Positions 1-10,802 of a DNA stretch of 64,000 nucleotides are shown piece after piece (the first letter of the stretch is position 1; the number at the start of each line of letters is the position of its first letter). Under the pieces are notes generated by a model that worked only from the letters and a program-made list of their open reading frames with translations, made no database searches and was not told the origin of the DNA. Made by a program: the position numbers and the translations under genes. Source of the stretch: Pseudarthrobacter sp. W1I19 (GTDB lineage: Bacteria; Actinomycetota; Actinomycetes; Actinomycetales; Micrococcaceae); the NCBI RefSeq assembly GCF_030817835.1, contig NZ_JAUSZR010000001.1, forward strand, positions 3,162,001 through 3,226,000. Reading direction: 5' to 3'.

Positions 1-887
1 ACAGCCGCGTCCCCCTCGAGGAACTCTCGGTCATCGGGGCCGGCATCGCCGACGCCCTGGCCTACGTTCACGGCCTGGGAATCATCCACCGTGACATCAA
101 GCCCGCCAACATCCTGCTGGTACAGATCCGCCCCGGCGAGCCGCTGCGGCCCAAGCTCACGGACTTCGGCATCGCCAGGATCGCGGATGCCACCCGCCTG
201 ACCGCTACGGGAACCATGGTGGGCACGGCCGCTTACCTCAGCCCGGAGCAGGCCCTTGGCCAGCCCCTCTCCCCAGCCTCGGACATCTATTCCCTGGGAC
301 TGGTGCTGCTTGAGTGCGTCAAGGGCACCGTTGAATACCCGGGCGGTGCGGTGGAGTCGGCGGTGGCCCGCCTGCACCGCGCACCGGAAATACCCGAGGA
401 TTTGCCCACAGAATGGGCTGATTTGATCCGCTCCATGACAGCCATCGAGCCGCTGGAACGCCCCGCCGCGGCGGACATTGAAACTGCCCTCCGGCAGGCT
501 CTGGTTTCCCCCGCCTCCACGCCCGGGGAGCTCGTTCCGGAAACCACCCGGGTCCTGCCGGCCATGCCGTTCCACCCTCCGTCCATCACCGCGGAAGAGT
601 CGCTGGACGAACTGCGGGAAGCAGCGGAACCTGCAAACGAAGCCTCTCTGGAGGCACCGGAAGCAGGAACCAAGGGCAAACGCCCCGGAAAGAAACCGTC
701 CGGCGCGTCCCGTGGCAGGAGGGTCTGGGTGGCCGTGGTTCTGGGGGTCCTGGTGCTGGCAGCAGCTGCAGCGGCCGTGCTGGTGAGCCTGAACGCCCAG
801 TCCACGCCCGACGTCGTGCCTTACCCAACAGTGACCGGTGTCCTGGGCGACCACCTGGAGGAGCTCCAGAAGAGCGTGGAACCGTGA
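1..887 (+). CDS. Serine/threonine protein kinase, C-terminal part (5' end outside window)
   Basis: The gene is open in frame 3 from the left edge, so its start lies outside the window. It shows the Hanks-type catalytic loop HRDIKPAN (His codon at 87), the DFG metal-binding motif (162) and an activation-segment motif SPEQA, followed by kinase lobe sequence. After the kinase domain comes a charged, Ala/Pro-rich linker, then one hydrophobic segment (VVLGVLVLAAAAAAVLVSL) and a short outer tail. This is the layout of PknB-like membrane-anchored kinases with a small extracytoplasmic part and no PASTA repeats. The stop overlaps the next gene in GTGA, so the lipoprotein is probably translationally coupled. 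The substrate is unknown. The first ATG seen in frame (216) lies inside the kinase domain and is not the start. Confidence 0.93.
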   Translation, partial: SRVPLEELSVIGAGIADALAYVHGLGIIHRDIKPANILLVQIRPGEPLRPKLTDFGIARIADATRLTATGTMVGTAAYLSPEQALGQPLSPASDIYSLGLVLLECVKGTVEYPGGAVESAVARLHRAPEIPEDLPTEWADLIRSMTAIEPLERPAAADIETALRQALVSPASTPGELVPETTRVLPAMPFHPPSITAEESLDELREAAEPANEASLEAPEAGTKGKRPGKKPSGASRGRRVWVAVVLGVLVLAAAAAAVLVSLNAQSTPDVVPYPTVTGVLGDHLEELQKSVEP

Positions 888-1393
888 GGCTGATGAACGC
901 CGAATGGCGGCCATCGCTGGCCATGGCGGTAACGGCGGCTGTACTGGCCGCCGGCCTGTTGGCCGGCTGCGGCACCACAGACGCAAGCCTGCAGCCGAGC
1001 GCCGCGCGGCAACTCCAGGCGCGGGTCCTGGAAGTGAGCGAGGCCTCCTCCCGGAACGATCCCGCTGCGGCGCTGAAGGCCTTGGAAAACCTTGAGTCTG
1101 ACCTGGCCGCCGCGCAAAGCAAGGGGCAGGTTTCAAAGGAACGGCAGCAGACCATTACTACCATCGCCGCGGCCGTCCGCGCCGACCTCAATGACGCGGT
1201 TGCCGCGGCAGCAGCCAAGGCAGCGGATGAGGCGCGCGTCGCTGAGGAGGCGGCTGCCGCCCAGGCCTCCCGGGAAGCCGCACAAAAGGAGGCAGCCGCC
1301 CAGACGCCTGCTCCGGCACCAGCTCCGGCCACCGGTAAAGATGACGGTGACGGCGACGACAAGAAGGGCAACGGGGGCAAGGGCAAGGACTAG
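884..1393 (+). CDS. Putative lipoprotein with alanine-rich helix and charged tail
   Basis: A 169-residue protein, starting at GTG 884 (overlap GTGA with the kinase stop) or at ATG 893. An N-terminal hydrophobic signal ends in a lipobox, LLAGC, so the mature protein should be lipid-anchored outside the membrane. The body is Ala/Glu-rich and predicted helical, followed by a Pro-Ala hinge and a low-complexity Asp/Gly/Lys tail. No enzyme motif is visible. Coupling to the kinase suggests a sensor or scaffold partner of it; that is inference. It resembles in plan the lipoprotein at 27288 but lacks its excalibur domain. Confidence 0.8.
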   Translation: MRLMNAEWRPSLAMAVTAAVLAAGLLAGCGTTDASLQPSAARQLQARVLEVSEASSRNDPAAALKALENLESDLAAAQSKGQVSKERQQTITTIAAAVRADLNDAVAAAAAKAADEARVAEEAAAAQASREAAQKEAAAQTPAPAPAPATGKDDGDGDDKKGNGGKGKD

Positions 1394-1483
1394 GGCGGTC
1401 TCTTAATCAAAAGCGCACGACGACGGTCCGCCGGCTGCTGCGCCACGCGAAAGCCCAGCCGCACGACAAACCAGCCACAGACA

Positions 1484-1521
1484 AAGAGGCGGTGTCCCGG
1501 ATATCCGGGACACCGCCTCTT
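1484..1521. terminator. 38-bp perfect palindrome, bidirectional terminator
   Basis: Arms AAGAGGCGGTGTCCCGGAT and its exact complement meet with no spacer. It lies between the convergent ends of the lipoprotein gene and icd and can serve both strands. U-runs are short. Confidence 0.75.
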
Positions 1522-1555
1522 GGCGTTGCCTGTTCAGAGCTTGGGCAGCCCTGCC

Positions 1556-4086
<2,531 letters not shown>

Positions 4087-5055
4087 ATGACACGCACCAG
4101 GTCTCTGGCTACCGGCTTTCTCAGTCTCACGGCCACAGCCGTTCTGGCACTCACTGCAGCCGGTGGAGCCACCGCCGCCCCGGCCGCTTCCGGGGACGAT
4201 AAGAATCCTTCCGTTACGAGTGCAGTGGTCAACACCGCGGGCGCAGCTGATTACTGGACTGCTGACCGGATGCTGACCGCCATTCCCGGGGACGTCCTTG
4301 CCGGCAAAGCCCTGGAACGGGGCAACCGGTCAAGCCCCCTGCTCGTGGAAAAAGGCAAGAGCACCGAGGTCAAGGCCACCCGGAGTAAGCAGCTCCTCGC
4401 GCAGAGCGAAACGCCGGTGAAGACGATCGGCAAGGTCTTCTTTACGCTTGCCGGCGCCAACTACGTGTGCTCGGGGAACTCGGTGTCCGCCAAGAACAAG
4501 AGCACGGTGTCCACCGCAGGCCACTGCATCAATGAAGGACCGGGAGCGTTCGCCACGAACTTCGTGTTTGTTCCTGCGTACCAGAACGGAGCCGCCCCTT
4601 ACGGCAAGTGGACAGCCACCTCCCTGCATGCACCCACCCAGTGGAGCAGCGGCGGGGACATGACCTATGACACAGGGTTTGCGGTGGTGGGCCGGAACGG
4701 CAGCGGACAGTACTTGGCCGACGTCGTTGGTGCCTCGGGCGTCGCGTTCAACCAGGCGCGGGGCCTGACCTACAAGTCCTTCGGCTACCCGGCCGCCTCG
4801 CCCTTCAACGGCGAGACCCTCAAGAGCTGCACAGGCACCGCATCGAATGATCCCTACAACCCGCAGTTCAATACTCAGGGCATCCCCTGCGACATGACCG
4901 GCGGCTCCTCCGGCGGCCCGTGGTTCATCGGTACCAGCTCCGCCGGCACCCAGAACTCCATCAACAGCTACGGCTACGACCGTTCGGCAGTGATGTACGG
5001 CCCGTACTGGGGTTCGGTCATCCAGCAGGCGTACAACAGTGCAGCAGCCTCCTAA
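4087..5055 (+). CDS. Secreted trypsin-like serine protease (V8/glutamyl endopeptidase type)
   Basis: 322 residues with a clear Sec signal peptide (hydrophobic core TAVLALTAAGG, cleavage after TAAPA). A propeptide carrying DYWTADRM is followed by an S1/S1B chymotrypsin-fold domain. The catalytic triad is visible: His in STAGHC, Asp in MTYDTGFAVV and Ser in GGSSGGPW. The cysteines near these motifs suggest disulfides in the exported enzyme. It should act outside the cell after propeptide removal. The last 17 bases overlap a 57-codon ORF (5039-5212) that resembles a protease propeptide. A strong hairpin at 5223-5266 ends the unit. Substrate specificity cannot be read from the sequence. Confidence 0.92.
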   Translation: MTRTRSLATGFLSLTATAVLALTAAGGATAAPAASGDDKNPSVTSAVVNTAGAADYWTADRMLTAIPGDVLAGKALERGNRSSPLLVEKGKSTEVKATRSKQLLAQSETPVKTIGKVFFTLAGANYVCSGNSVSAKNKSTVSTAGHCINEGPGAFATNFVFVPAYQNGAAPYGKWTATSLHAPTQWSSGGDMTYDTGFAVVGRNGSGQYLADVVGASGVAFNQARGLTYKSFGYPAASPFNGETLKSCTGTASNDPYNPQFNTQGIPCDMTGGSSGGPWFIGTSSAGTQNSINSYGYDRSAVMYGPYWGSVIQQAYNSAAAS

Positions 5056-5212
5056 GGACACGCCTTCCGGCGAGGATGCCGTCAGCCGCAGCGACCTGAA
5101 CCAGACGCGCGAGGAAGTCCTCGAGTACTGGACAGAGGAGCGGATCGCGGAAGCCAAGCCCCGGGAGGTCCGGCTTCCGAAGCCCGGCCCGGCTCCAGCC
5201 AGCCAGGACTAA
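5039..5212 (+). CDS. Small 57-residue protein resembling a protease propeptide
   Basis: An open frame begins at GTG 5039 inside the end of the protease gene (different frame) and stops at TAA 5210-5212, just before the terminator. It encodes a hydrophilic peptide whose middle reads TREEVLEYWTEERIAEAKP, followed by a basic-proline tail. The YWTxERxxxA pattern is like the pro-region of actinobacterial S1 proteases; the upstream protease has DYWTADRM in its own pro-region. No Shine-Dalgarno of note is seen, so translation would depend on coupling. It could be a real small chaperone or inhibitor, or a relic of a second protease gene. It has no signal peptide. Confidence 0.5.
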   Translation: MQQPPKDTPSGEDAVSRSDLNQTREEVLEYWTEERIAEAKPREVRLPKPGPAPASQD

Positions 5213-5222
5213 GCCAGCAAAC

Positions 5223-5266
5223 AACGACGGCGCCCGTCCCCTTTGAAAGGGACGGGCGCCGTCGTT
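5223..5266 (+). terminator. Strong intrinsic-terminator-like hairpin after the protease unit
   Basis: Arms AACGACGGCGCCCGTCCC (5223-5240) and the exact complement (5249-5266) flank an 8-nt loop, CTTTGAAA. It separates the protease unit from convergent purH. Confidence 0.85.
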
Positions 5267-5283
5267 CGTTAAGCCGTCATCGA

Positions 5284-5333
5284 TTGCTCAGTAGTTGCCG
5301 TTTCAGAATGCGAAAACGGCAACTGCTGAGCAA
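5284..5333. repeat. Long intergenic hairpin after purH
   Basis: 20-bp arms starting TTGCTCAGTAGTTGCCGTTT (5284-5303; 5314-5333) match with one mismatch around a 10-nt loop. It sits 10 bp beyond the purH stop and may terminate purH. In style it matches the hairpins at 8541, 9618, 31129, 35017 and 39933. Confidence 0.75.
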
Positions 5334-5343
5334 CCGGTGCCTG

Positions 5344-7029
5344 CTAGTGGAAGAAGTGGCGGGCACCCGTGAAGTACATGGTGATGCCGGCCGCGTTGGC
5401 TGCCGCGATGACTTCCTCATCCCGGACGGAGCCACCGGGCTGGACCACGGCACAGACGCCGGCGTCGATGAGGATCTGCAGGCCGTCGGCGAACGGGAAG
5501 AAGGCATCGGACGCCGCCACGGCGCCGCGGGCCCGCTGGGGTGCGCCGTCACCGCTGGCGTTTGAGGCACCGCCGGCGCCTTCGACGTCGGACTCCACCT
5601 GCACGCCAAGAGTGTTGGCCCGCTCGACGGCGAGCCGACAGGAATCCAGTCGGTTGACCTGTCCCATTCCGATGCCCACGGCAGCGCCGTCCTGGGCCAG
5701 CAGAATGGCGTTGGACTTGGCGGCGCGGCAGGCAGTCCAGGCGAAGACGAGGTCCGCGAGGGTCTTTTCGTCGGCGGCCTCACCGGCGGCGAGGGTCCAG
5801 TTGGCGGGGTTGTCGCCGTCGGCATCAACCTTGTCGCTGACCTGGACCAGGACTCCCCCGGAAACCTGGCGGATCTCCGAGGGGTAGCGGCCATAGCCTT
5901 CCGGCAGGGCGAGCAGGCGGATGTTCTTCTTCTTGGACAGGATCTCCACCGCCTCGGGCTCGAAGCCCGGCGCGATGACAACCTCCGTGAAGATGTCCTT
6001 CACCGTGTTGGCCATGCCCGCGGTCACGGTGCGGTTCGCGGCAATGACGCCGCCGAAAGCGGAGACCGGATCGCAGGCGTGCGCCTTGGCGTGCGCGTCG
6101 GCAATGGGGTCCGCAGCATCTTCCGCTCCGACGGCTACGCCGCAGGGGTTGGCGTGCTTGATGATGGCAACAGCGGGCTCGCTGAAGTCGTAAGCCGCGC
6201 GGAGGGCTGCATCGGCGTCGACGAAGTTGTTGTAGCTCATGGCCTTGCCGTGCAACTGGTCAGCCTGCGCGATGCCTGCCGGAGCGGCCTTGTCAACGTA
6301 GAGGGCCGCCTGCTGGTGCGGGTTCTCGCCGTAGCGCAGCACCTCCGAGCGTTCCAGGGACAGACCGGCGTAGGCGGGCCAGTCGATGACGCCGTCGCCG
6401 TCCTCATCCAGGAATTGGCTGGCAGTCCAGGTGGCCACGGCGTTGTCATACGAGGCAGTGTGGGCGAACGCCTTGGCGGCCAGCCGGCGCCGGGTCTTTA
6501 GGTCGAAGCCGCCCTCGGCGGCAGCGGCGACCACCTGGCCGTAGAAGGTTGGGTCCACCACGATGGCGACGGCGGCGTGGTTCTTCGCGGCCGAACGCAC
6601 CATGGCGGGGCCGCCGATGTCGATCTGCTCCACAACGTCGTCCTGGGCCGCGCCGGACTTCACCGTCTCGACGAACGGGTAGAGGTTCACCACCACCAGG
6701 TCGAAGGGCTCGATCTCCATGCTGGTGAGCGTTTCCATGTGCGCCGCAACGCGGCGGTCAGCCAGGATGCCGCCATGCACACGCGGATGCAGCGTCTTCA
6801 CGCGGCCGTCCAGCATTTCGGGCGAGCCGGTGACTTCCTCGACCTCCTGGACGGGGATGCCGGCCGCGGCGATCTTCTTGGCCGTGGACCCGGTGGAAAC
6901 CAGCTTCACTCCCGCTGCATGCAGGCCCTGGGCAAGCTCCTCCAGACCGGTCTTGTCGTAAACCGAGATGAGGGCCCGGCGGATCGGAACTCGGTCAATG
7001 GATACGCGCTCATGCTGCGTGAAGCTCAC
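5344..7029 (-). CDS. purH: Bifunctional AICAR formyltransferase / IMP cyclohydrolase
   Basis: 561 residues. The N-terminal MGS-like fold ([15 protein letters not shown], then [10 protein letters not shown] and [15 protein letters not shown]) is the IMP cyclohydrolase. The C-terminal part is the AICAR transformylase with the catalytic KHANPCG motif and end GARHFFH. It performs the last two steps of purine biosynthesis, from AICAR to IMP, using 10-formyl-THF. purN is 2.7 kb away on the same strand rather than adjacent; an MFS gene and a DUF559 cassette lie between. The first residues before RRALISVYD are variable, so a start a few codons downstream is possible. Confidence 0.97.
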   Translation of the reverse strand: MSFTQHERVSIDRVPIRRALISVYDKTGLEELAQGLHAAGVKLVSTGSTAKKIAAAGIPVQEVEEVTGSPEMLDGRVKTLHPRVHGGILADRRVAAHMETLTSMEIEPFDLVVVNLYPFVETVKSGAAQDDVVEQIDIGGPAMVRSAAKNHAAVAIVVDPTFYGQVVAAAAEGGFDLKTRRRLAAKAFAHTASYDNAVATWTASQFLDEDGDGVIDWPAYAGLSLERSEVLRYGENPHQQAALYVDKAAPAGIAQADQLHGKAMSYNNFVDADAALRAAYDFSEPAVAIIKHANPCGVAVGAEDAADPIADAHAKAHACDPVSAFGGVIAANRTVTAGMANTVKDIFTEVVIAPGFEPEAVEILSKKKNIRLLALPEGYGRYPSEIRQVSGGVLVQVSDKVDADGDNPANWTLAAGEAADEKTLADLVFAWTACRAAKSNAILLAQDGAAVGIGMGQVNRLDSCRLAVERANTLGVQVESDVEGAGGASNASGDGAPQRARGAVAASDAFFPFADGLQILIDAGVCAVVQPGGSVRDEEVIAAANAAGITMYFTGARHFFH

Positions 7030-7170
7030 AAATGTCTCCGTCTTATCTCGCGGAACAACGCCGCGGTTGGTGGGGATACGGCCAGTTTATCGCGAAGTGC
7101 ACTTTGCCCCCCGTGCAGCCTGAAGTGTGAACGTCAGCGGGCCGGGCTAAAGTTCTTGCAGGAGGCTGCG

Positions 7171-8523
7171 ATGAATACTTACACCACTGTGCCAAGCGGC
7201 GAGCAGGTGGTCCAGGAACTGCCATGGCGATGGAAAGTCCAGGGCAGGATTTTCGTGATCGGCGGCCTTGGTTTTATGTTCGACGCCTGGGACGTGACCC
7301 TTAACGGCATCCTCATCCCGCTGCTCTCCACGCACTGGGCCCTGACCCCGGGCGAGGTCGCCTGGGTGGGGACGTCCAACCTGATCGGTATGGCACTGGG
7401 TGCCTTTGTGTGGGGCACCATCGCGGACACCATCGGGCGCAAGAAGGCCTTCACGGCCACCCTGCTGATCTTCTCCCTCTTCACTGTGCTGGGCGCCTTC
7501 TCCCCCGATTTCATTTTGTTCTGTGTGTTCCGGTTTATGGCTGGCTTCGGCCTGGGCGGCTGCATACCCGTGGACTATGCGCTGGTGGGTGAGTTCACCC
7601 CCCGCAAGCAGCGCGGCAAGGTCCTCACCGCCATGGACGGCTGGTGGCCGGTGGGTGCCGCCCTGGCCGGCTTCGTCTCCGCCGGGCTGGTGGGCCTGTT
7701 CGGTGACTGGCGGCTGACCATGCTGGTGATGGTGCTGCCTGCTCTGCTGGTGTTCTGGGTCCGCCGGAGCGTGCCCGAGTCCCCGCTGTTCCTCATCCGC
7801 AAGGGCCGGCGCGAGGAAGCAGCCAAGGTCATCGACGGACTGGTGGCGGCCACGGGGGCCGAAGCCCGTGCCTACAGCCTGCCCGATGCCAAGGAAGTCC
7901 CCCGGCTTTCCGCTGGCAGCGCCTGGCACCAACTGCGCCTCGTGTGGCAGTTCAACTGGAAAATCACGGCCGCAGCCTGGTCCCTCTTCTTCACCATCCT
8001 GCTGGTGTACTACCTGTCGCTGACATGGATGCCGCGGATCCTGATCGGAGCCGGCTTCGCAGAGTACAAGGCGTTTGTCACCACGGCATCCATGGCCGCC
8101 GTCGGGCTCCTGGGCGTTATTGTGGCGGCCCTGCTGGTGGAGCGGGTGGGCCGCAAATGGATTCTTGCCATCACGGGACCGCTGTCCGCGCTGACCCTGG
8201 TGATCGTGGCGATTGTGGTGGACATCCCCACGGCGGCGGTGTTCTGGCTTCTGGTGTTCGGCTTCGTGGTTCAGGTGGCCATCCCGGTCCTGTACGCCTA
8301 CGTTTCCGAGCTCTACCCCACCGAGCTGCGCGGCACCGGTTTCGGCTGGGCGTCCACGTTCTCCCGCCTGGGCGCCGGCTTTGGCCCGCTGATCTTCGCC
8401 AATTACTTCTGGCCTGAGCTGGGCCTGGCCACGTCCTTCGCCCTCGCCGGCGGCCTGGTGCTCCTTGCTGTTTTGTGGATGGCGTTCTTCTCCCCCGAAA
8501 CCAGGCAGCGCCGCCTCGACTGA
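7171..8523 (+). CDS. MFS transporter (aromatic acid/metabolite:H+ symporter-like)
   Basis: 450 residues from ATG 7171, chosen because GGAGG lies six bases upstream and because MNTYTTVPSGEQVVQELPW is a plausible N-terminus; an open frame continues upstream antisense to purH and is ignored. About 12 membrane segments are visible. The loop signature between segments 2 and 3 is GTIADTIGRKKAF, and the symmetric one in the second half is VERVGRKW. The motif FMFDAWDVTLNG in helix 1 recalls the Asp-containing helix of aromatic-acid/niacin symporters. The substrate is not known. It is the only plus-strand gene between purH and purN, which suggests a later insertion. Confidence 0.88.
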   Translation: MNTYTTVPSGEQVVQELPWRWKVQGRIFVIGGLGFMFDAWDVTLNGILIPLLSTHWALTPGEVAWVGTSNLIGMALGAFVWGTIADTIGRKKAFTATLLIFSLFTVLGAFSPDFILFCVFRFMAGFGLGGCIPVDYALVGEFTPRKQRGKVLTAMDGWWPVGAALAGFVSAGLVGLFGDWRLTMLVMVLPALLVFWVRRSVPESPLFLIRKGRREEAAKVIDGLVAATGAEARAYSLPDAKEVPRLSAGSAWHQLRLVWQFNWKITAAAWSLFFTILLVYYLSLTWMPRILIGAGFAEYKAFVTTASMAAVGLLGVIVAALLVERVGRKWILAITGPLSALTLVIVAIVVDIPTAAVFWLLVFGFVVQVAIPVLYAYVSELYPTELRGTGFGWASTFSRLGAGFGPLIFANYFWPELGLATSFALAGGLVLLAVLWMAFFSPETRQRRLD

Positions 8524-8540
8524 CCCCCCTCTCCCTCCCC

Positions 8541-8600
8541 AACTAGGTAGCGCTAAGTGTCGTTTTGGGGCCTGATAACGACACTTAGCGCTAGCTAGTT
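8541..8600. repeat. Palindromic repeat, left copy
   Basis: 24-bp arms (8541-8564 and 8577-8600) pair with a single mismatch around a 12-nt loop. It lies between the convergent ends of the MFS and DUF559 genes, so it may also terminate both transcripts. The core is shared with the right copy at 9618-9663. Confidence 0.85.
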
Positions 8601-8605
8601 TCATG

Positions 8606-9544
8606 TCAGTCGTACCGGGACCAGCCTCGTGAGAGCATTGTCCTTCTCACCTTCGCGACAGCAAGCCGGGCGTCGTTCTCCATGTGCCTTTTGGAGATTC
8701 GTACCAGGATCCAGCCCGCCCGGACGAAGTCCTCTTCGCGGGCAATGTCCCTGACAATCTGTGCACTCTCCGAATGTCCCTCGCCGTCGTATTCGACGGC
8801 GACTTTCTGTTCCGGGTAGCTCAAGTCAGGTTGACGCACGACGCCGCAACCCAGCTCCGTAGGTATGTTCAGCAAAGGTTCGGGCAGGGCAGCGTCCTCC
8901 AACGCAAGCCGCAGCCTGGTTTCCGGCGCGGAGTCCGATCCCACCCGAGCCAGGTCAAGGGCAAGCCGCGCCTTACGGATTCCTGGCGTTCCCTTGTGGC
9001 GGTCGAGCATGTCCTCCAGGTCCTCCCGCGTTGCGTAGGGCTCAGACCGGTTTTCGAAGTCGGGCCGCGGGACCCGTAGCAAGTGGTCAGCCACCACGGT
9101 CAGCTCTTCGACGCTCATTTTGCGGGAGCAATCCAGCCAGGTGCGGGTCCGGGACGTGATAAACAACCCTTGATGGATGACTACCTCGTCAGCGAAAAAT
9201 TGTCCGCGGTGCCCCTTCACACCAGGTCGACGCATGATGGAGAAGGTGTCAGGACGGGAGATATGAAGCAGCGGTTCATTGTTGCCGGGCAAAAACCCGG
9301 GGAACTGCCAAAGGAGAAAAGCAGACGCATGGGAAGCTGCGGCGAACTCAGTCACCAAAGTAAAGGGTCGGATCCGGGGAGCCAGGGTTACGTCATCGGC
9401 AACCTGAGGCACCCGGATTCCCCTGCTTGGCGACTGCAAGCCTTGGTGACGGAGCCGACGTCGGCTTATTCCGGCGTCGACCGCTTCTTGGAAGGTGAAC
9501 GGCAGGGACGCCAGTTGTTCGGGTAGTGGTGTTGGAACCTTCAT
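8606..9544 (-). CDS. DUF559 protein with AbiEi-like N-terminus and Vsr/PD-(D/E)XK-like C-terminus
   Basis: 312 residues. The N-terminal part (about 1-50: FTFQEAVDAGISRRRLRHQG, then SRGIRVP) looks like the winged-helix of AbiEi-type antitoxin domains. The C-terminal part (about 225-312) has the DUF559 pattern: PDLSYPEQKVAVEYDG with candidate acidic residues, GHSESAQIVRDIAREEDFVRAGW, then VRISKRHM, a compact Vsr-like nuclease fold. The family is common in Arthrobacter, often unlinked to any toxin, and its role is not established. Here it is bracketed by inverted palindromic repeats. The start ATG 9544 has only a weak upstream purine stretch. Confidence 0.8.
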   Translation of the reverse strand: MKVPTPLPEQLASLPFTFQEAVDAGISRRRLRHQGLQSPSRGIRVPQVADDVTLAPRIRPFTLVTEFAAASHASAFLLWQFPGFLPGNNEPLLHISRPDTFSIMRRPGVKGHRGQFFADEVVIHQGLFITSRTRTWLDCSRKMSVEELTVVADHLLRVPRPDFENRSEPYATREDLEDMLDRHKGTPGIRKARLALDLARVGSDSAPETRLRLALEDAALPEPLLNIPTELGCGVVRQPDLSYPEQKVAVEYDGEGHSESAQIVRDIAREEDFVRAGWILVRISKRHMENDARLAVAKVRRTMLSRGWSRYD

Positions 9545-9617
9545 TCGCCCATCGTGGCAGGCCTCCGCGACCGCAGCCGAAGTTATCCACAGCCCGCCCT
9601 CATCCTGCCAATCTGAG

Positions 9618-9663
9618 TAGCGCTAAGTGTCGTTTTGAAGGGTCAGAACGACACTTAGCGCTA
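9618..9663. repeat. Palindromic repeat, right copy
   Basis: Perfect 17-bp arms TAGCGCTAAGTGTCGTT (9618-9634) and complement (9647-9663) with a 12-nt loop. It lies downstream of purN and upstream of the DUF559 gene; relative to the left copy its outer flank is inverted. Confidence 0.85.
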
Positions 9664-9728
9664 CCTAGTTGGGGGGAAGGGGGCGCGTTAAGCGGTGAGG
9701 GAGAGGAAGGGTTAAGAGGCAGGCGGGG

Positions 9729-10307
9729 TTAGGAGATGTGGGTGTTGGCGGCGGCGAGGTTTGCCAGGGTGGACACCAGCAGCCGGCGCTCCACCACTTT
9801 GATGCGCTCGTGCAGGCTTTCCTCGGTATCGGTCTCCTCGATGGCAACGGCTTCCTGGGCAATGATGGGCCCGGTGTCCACGCCGGCGTCGGCCCAGTGG
9901 ACGGTGCAGCCGGTCACCTTCACGCCGTACGCCATCGCATCCCGCACGCCATGGGCGCCCGGGAACGCCGGAAGCAGGGCGGGGTGGGTGTTCAGGTACT
10001 TGCCGCTGAAAGCATCGATGAACTCCGGACTCACAATCCGCATAAAGCCTGAAGACACCACCACGTCCGGCTCAAAAGCAGCAACGGCCTTGGTCAGGGC
10101 GGCGTTCCAGTCCGCCCGGTCCTGATAATCCTTGAAGTCCACCACAAAGGTGGGGATGCCGGCAGCCGCGGACCGTTCCACCCCAAAAGTCCCCGGCCGG
10201 TCGGCCCCCACCGCGGCGATTTCGACGTCGAGTTCCCCGGCCTTAACCGCGTCAATGACTGCTTGGAGGTTGGACCCGGTTCCGGAAACGAGGACTACGA
10301 TGCGCAT
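9729..10307 (-). CDS. purN: Phosphoribosylglycinamide formyltransferase
   Basis: 192 residues with the family's landmarks: GTGSNLQAVIDA near the N-terminus (phosphate binding), HPALLPAFPGAHGVRDA with the catalytic His, and the Asp in GVDTGPIIAQ. It formylates GAR to FGAR with 10-formyl-THF in purine synthesis. The length matches stand-alone bacterial PurN. It is followed by the palindrome at 9618-9663 and is separated from purH by two unrelated genes. Confidence 0.96.
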   Translation of the reverse strand: MRIVVLVSGTGSNLQAVIDAVKAGELDVEIAAVGADRPGTFGVERSAAAGIPTFVVDFKDYQDRADWNAALTKAVAAFEPDVVVSSGFMRIVSPEFIDAFSGKYLNTHPALLPAFPGAHGVRDAMAYGVKVTGCTVHWADAGVDTGPIIAQEAVAIEETDTEESLHERIKVVERRLLVSTLANLAAANTHIS

Positions 10308-10333
10308 GGCTCTAGCTTATGGGCAGCCTCGCG

Positions 10334-10339
10334 TAGGCT
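10334..10339 (+). promoter_or_regulatory. Candidate -10 element (TAGGCT) for a leaderless transcript
   Basis: TAGGCT fits the actinobacterial TANNNT -10 pattern and lies 7 nt before the ATG at 10347, with no Shine-Dalgarno between. Transcription would start at or next to the start codon. Confidence 0.45.
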
Positions 10340-10346
10340 GGAAAAC

Positions 10347-10778
10347 ATGAACTCCACACCGCAACCGGCTGGGCAGCAGCGCACAAAACCGCCGCTCAGC
10401 GAGGCAGCCAAGGCCTCGCTCGCCAAGACCCACACCCTGTTTCGGATTTTTGTGGTTTCGGTACTCGGCGCCTTCTTTGTATACCAACTGGACGTCAACT
10501 ACCTCTGGCTGACGGCCATCCTGACCGTGGCCAGCCTCACCCTCGGCGTGCTGCTGCTGATCCGGGCCGCGCGGCTGAAGGAGTCCCGCCTGGTCCTCAT
10601 CGGCACCATCTCCGGCCTGGTGGTGTCGGCCATCATGGTGCTGCTGGTCCTGGTCACTGCCCTGTTCTTCGAGGACGTGCGCGAGTACCAGGCGTGCGCC
10701 GGGCGGGCTTTGACGCAGCAGGCACAGTCGGCGTGCCGGGCGCAGCTGCAGGAGTCGCTGCCCTCGCAGCTGCCCTAA
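10347..10778 (+). CDS. Small membrane protein with three hydrophobic segments
   Basis: 143 residues from ATG 10347; an upstream open extension has no support. The N-terminus is hydrophilic, then three membrane segments follow (IFVVSVLGAFFVYQL, LWLTAILTVASLTLGVLLLI, LIGTISGLVVSAIMVLLVLV), and the C-terminal tail contains two Cys (YQACAG, QSACRA) that may face outside. No family is recognised with certainty. It sits between purN and the DUF6350 gene, divergent from purN. Confidence 0.75.
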   Translation: MNSTPQPAGQQRTKPPLSEAAKASLAKTHTLFRIFVVSVLGAFFVYQLDVNYLWLTAILTVASLTLGVLLLIRAARLKESRLVLIGTISGLVVSAIMVLLVLVTALFFEDVREYQACAGRALTQQAQSACRAQLQESLPSQLP

Positions 10779-10802
10779 GGGGCCGAACGCACCGGGCAGC
10801 CG

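Larger units (their letters stand above)
8537..9674. mobile_element. Candidate cassette: DUF559 gene bracketed by 28-bp perfect inverted repeats
   Basis: Bases 8537-8564 and 9647-9674 are exact inverted copies of each other (28 bp, starting CCCCAACTAGGTAGCG on the left). Each copy is also the outer half of a local hairpin sharing the core TAGCGCTAAGTGTCGTT. The only gene inside is the DUF559 protein at 8606-9544. No flanking target duplication was recognised. Whether this is a mobile unit or two copies of a common genomic palindrome cannot be decided here. Confidence 0.5.

Noticed and set aside
7147..8604. 485-codon minus-strand ORF opposite the MFS gene
   Set aside because: Sequence is His/Gln/Gly-rich shadow of the transporter codons, with no family resemblance.
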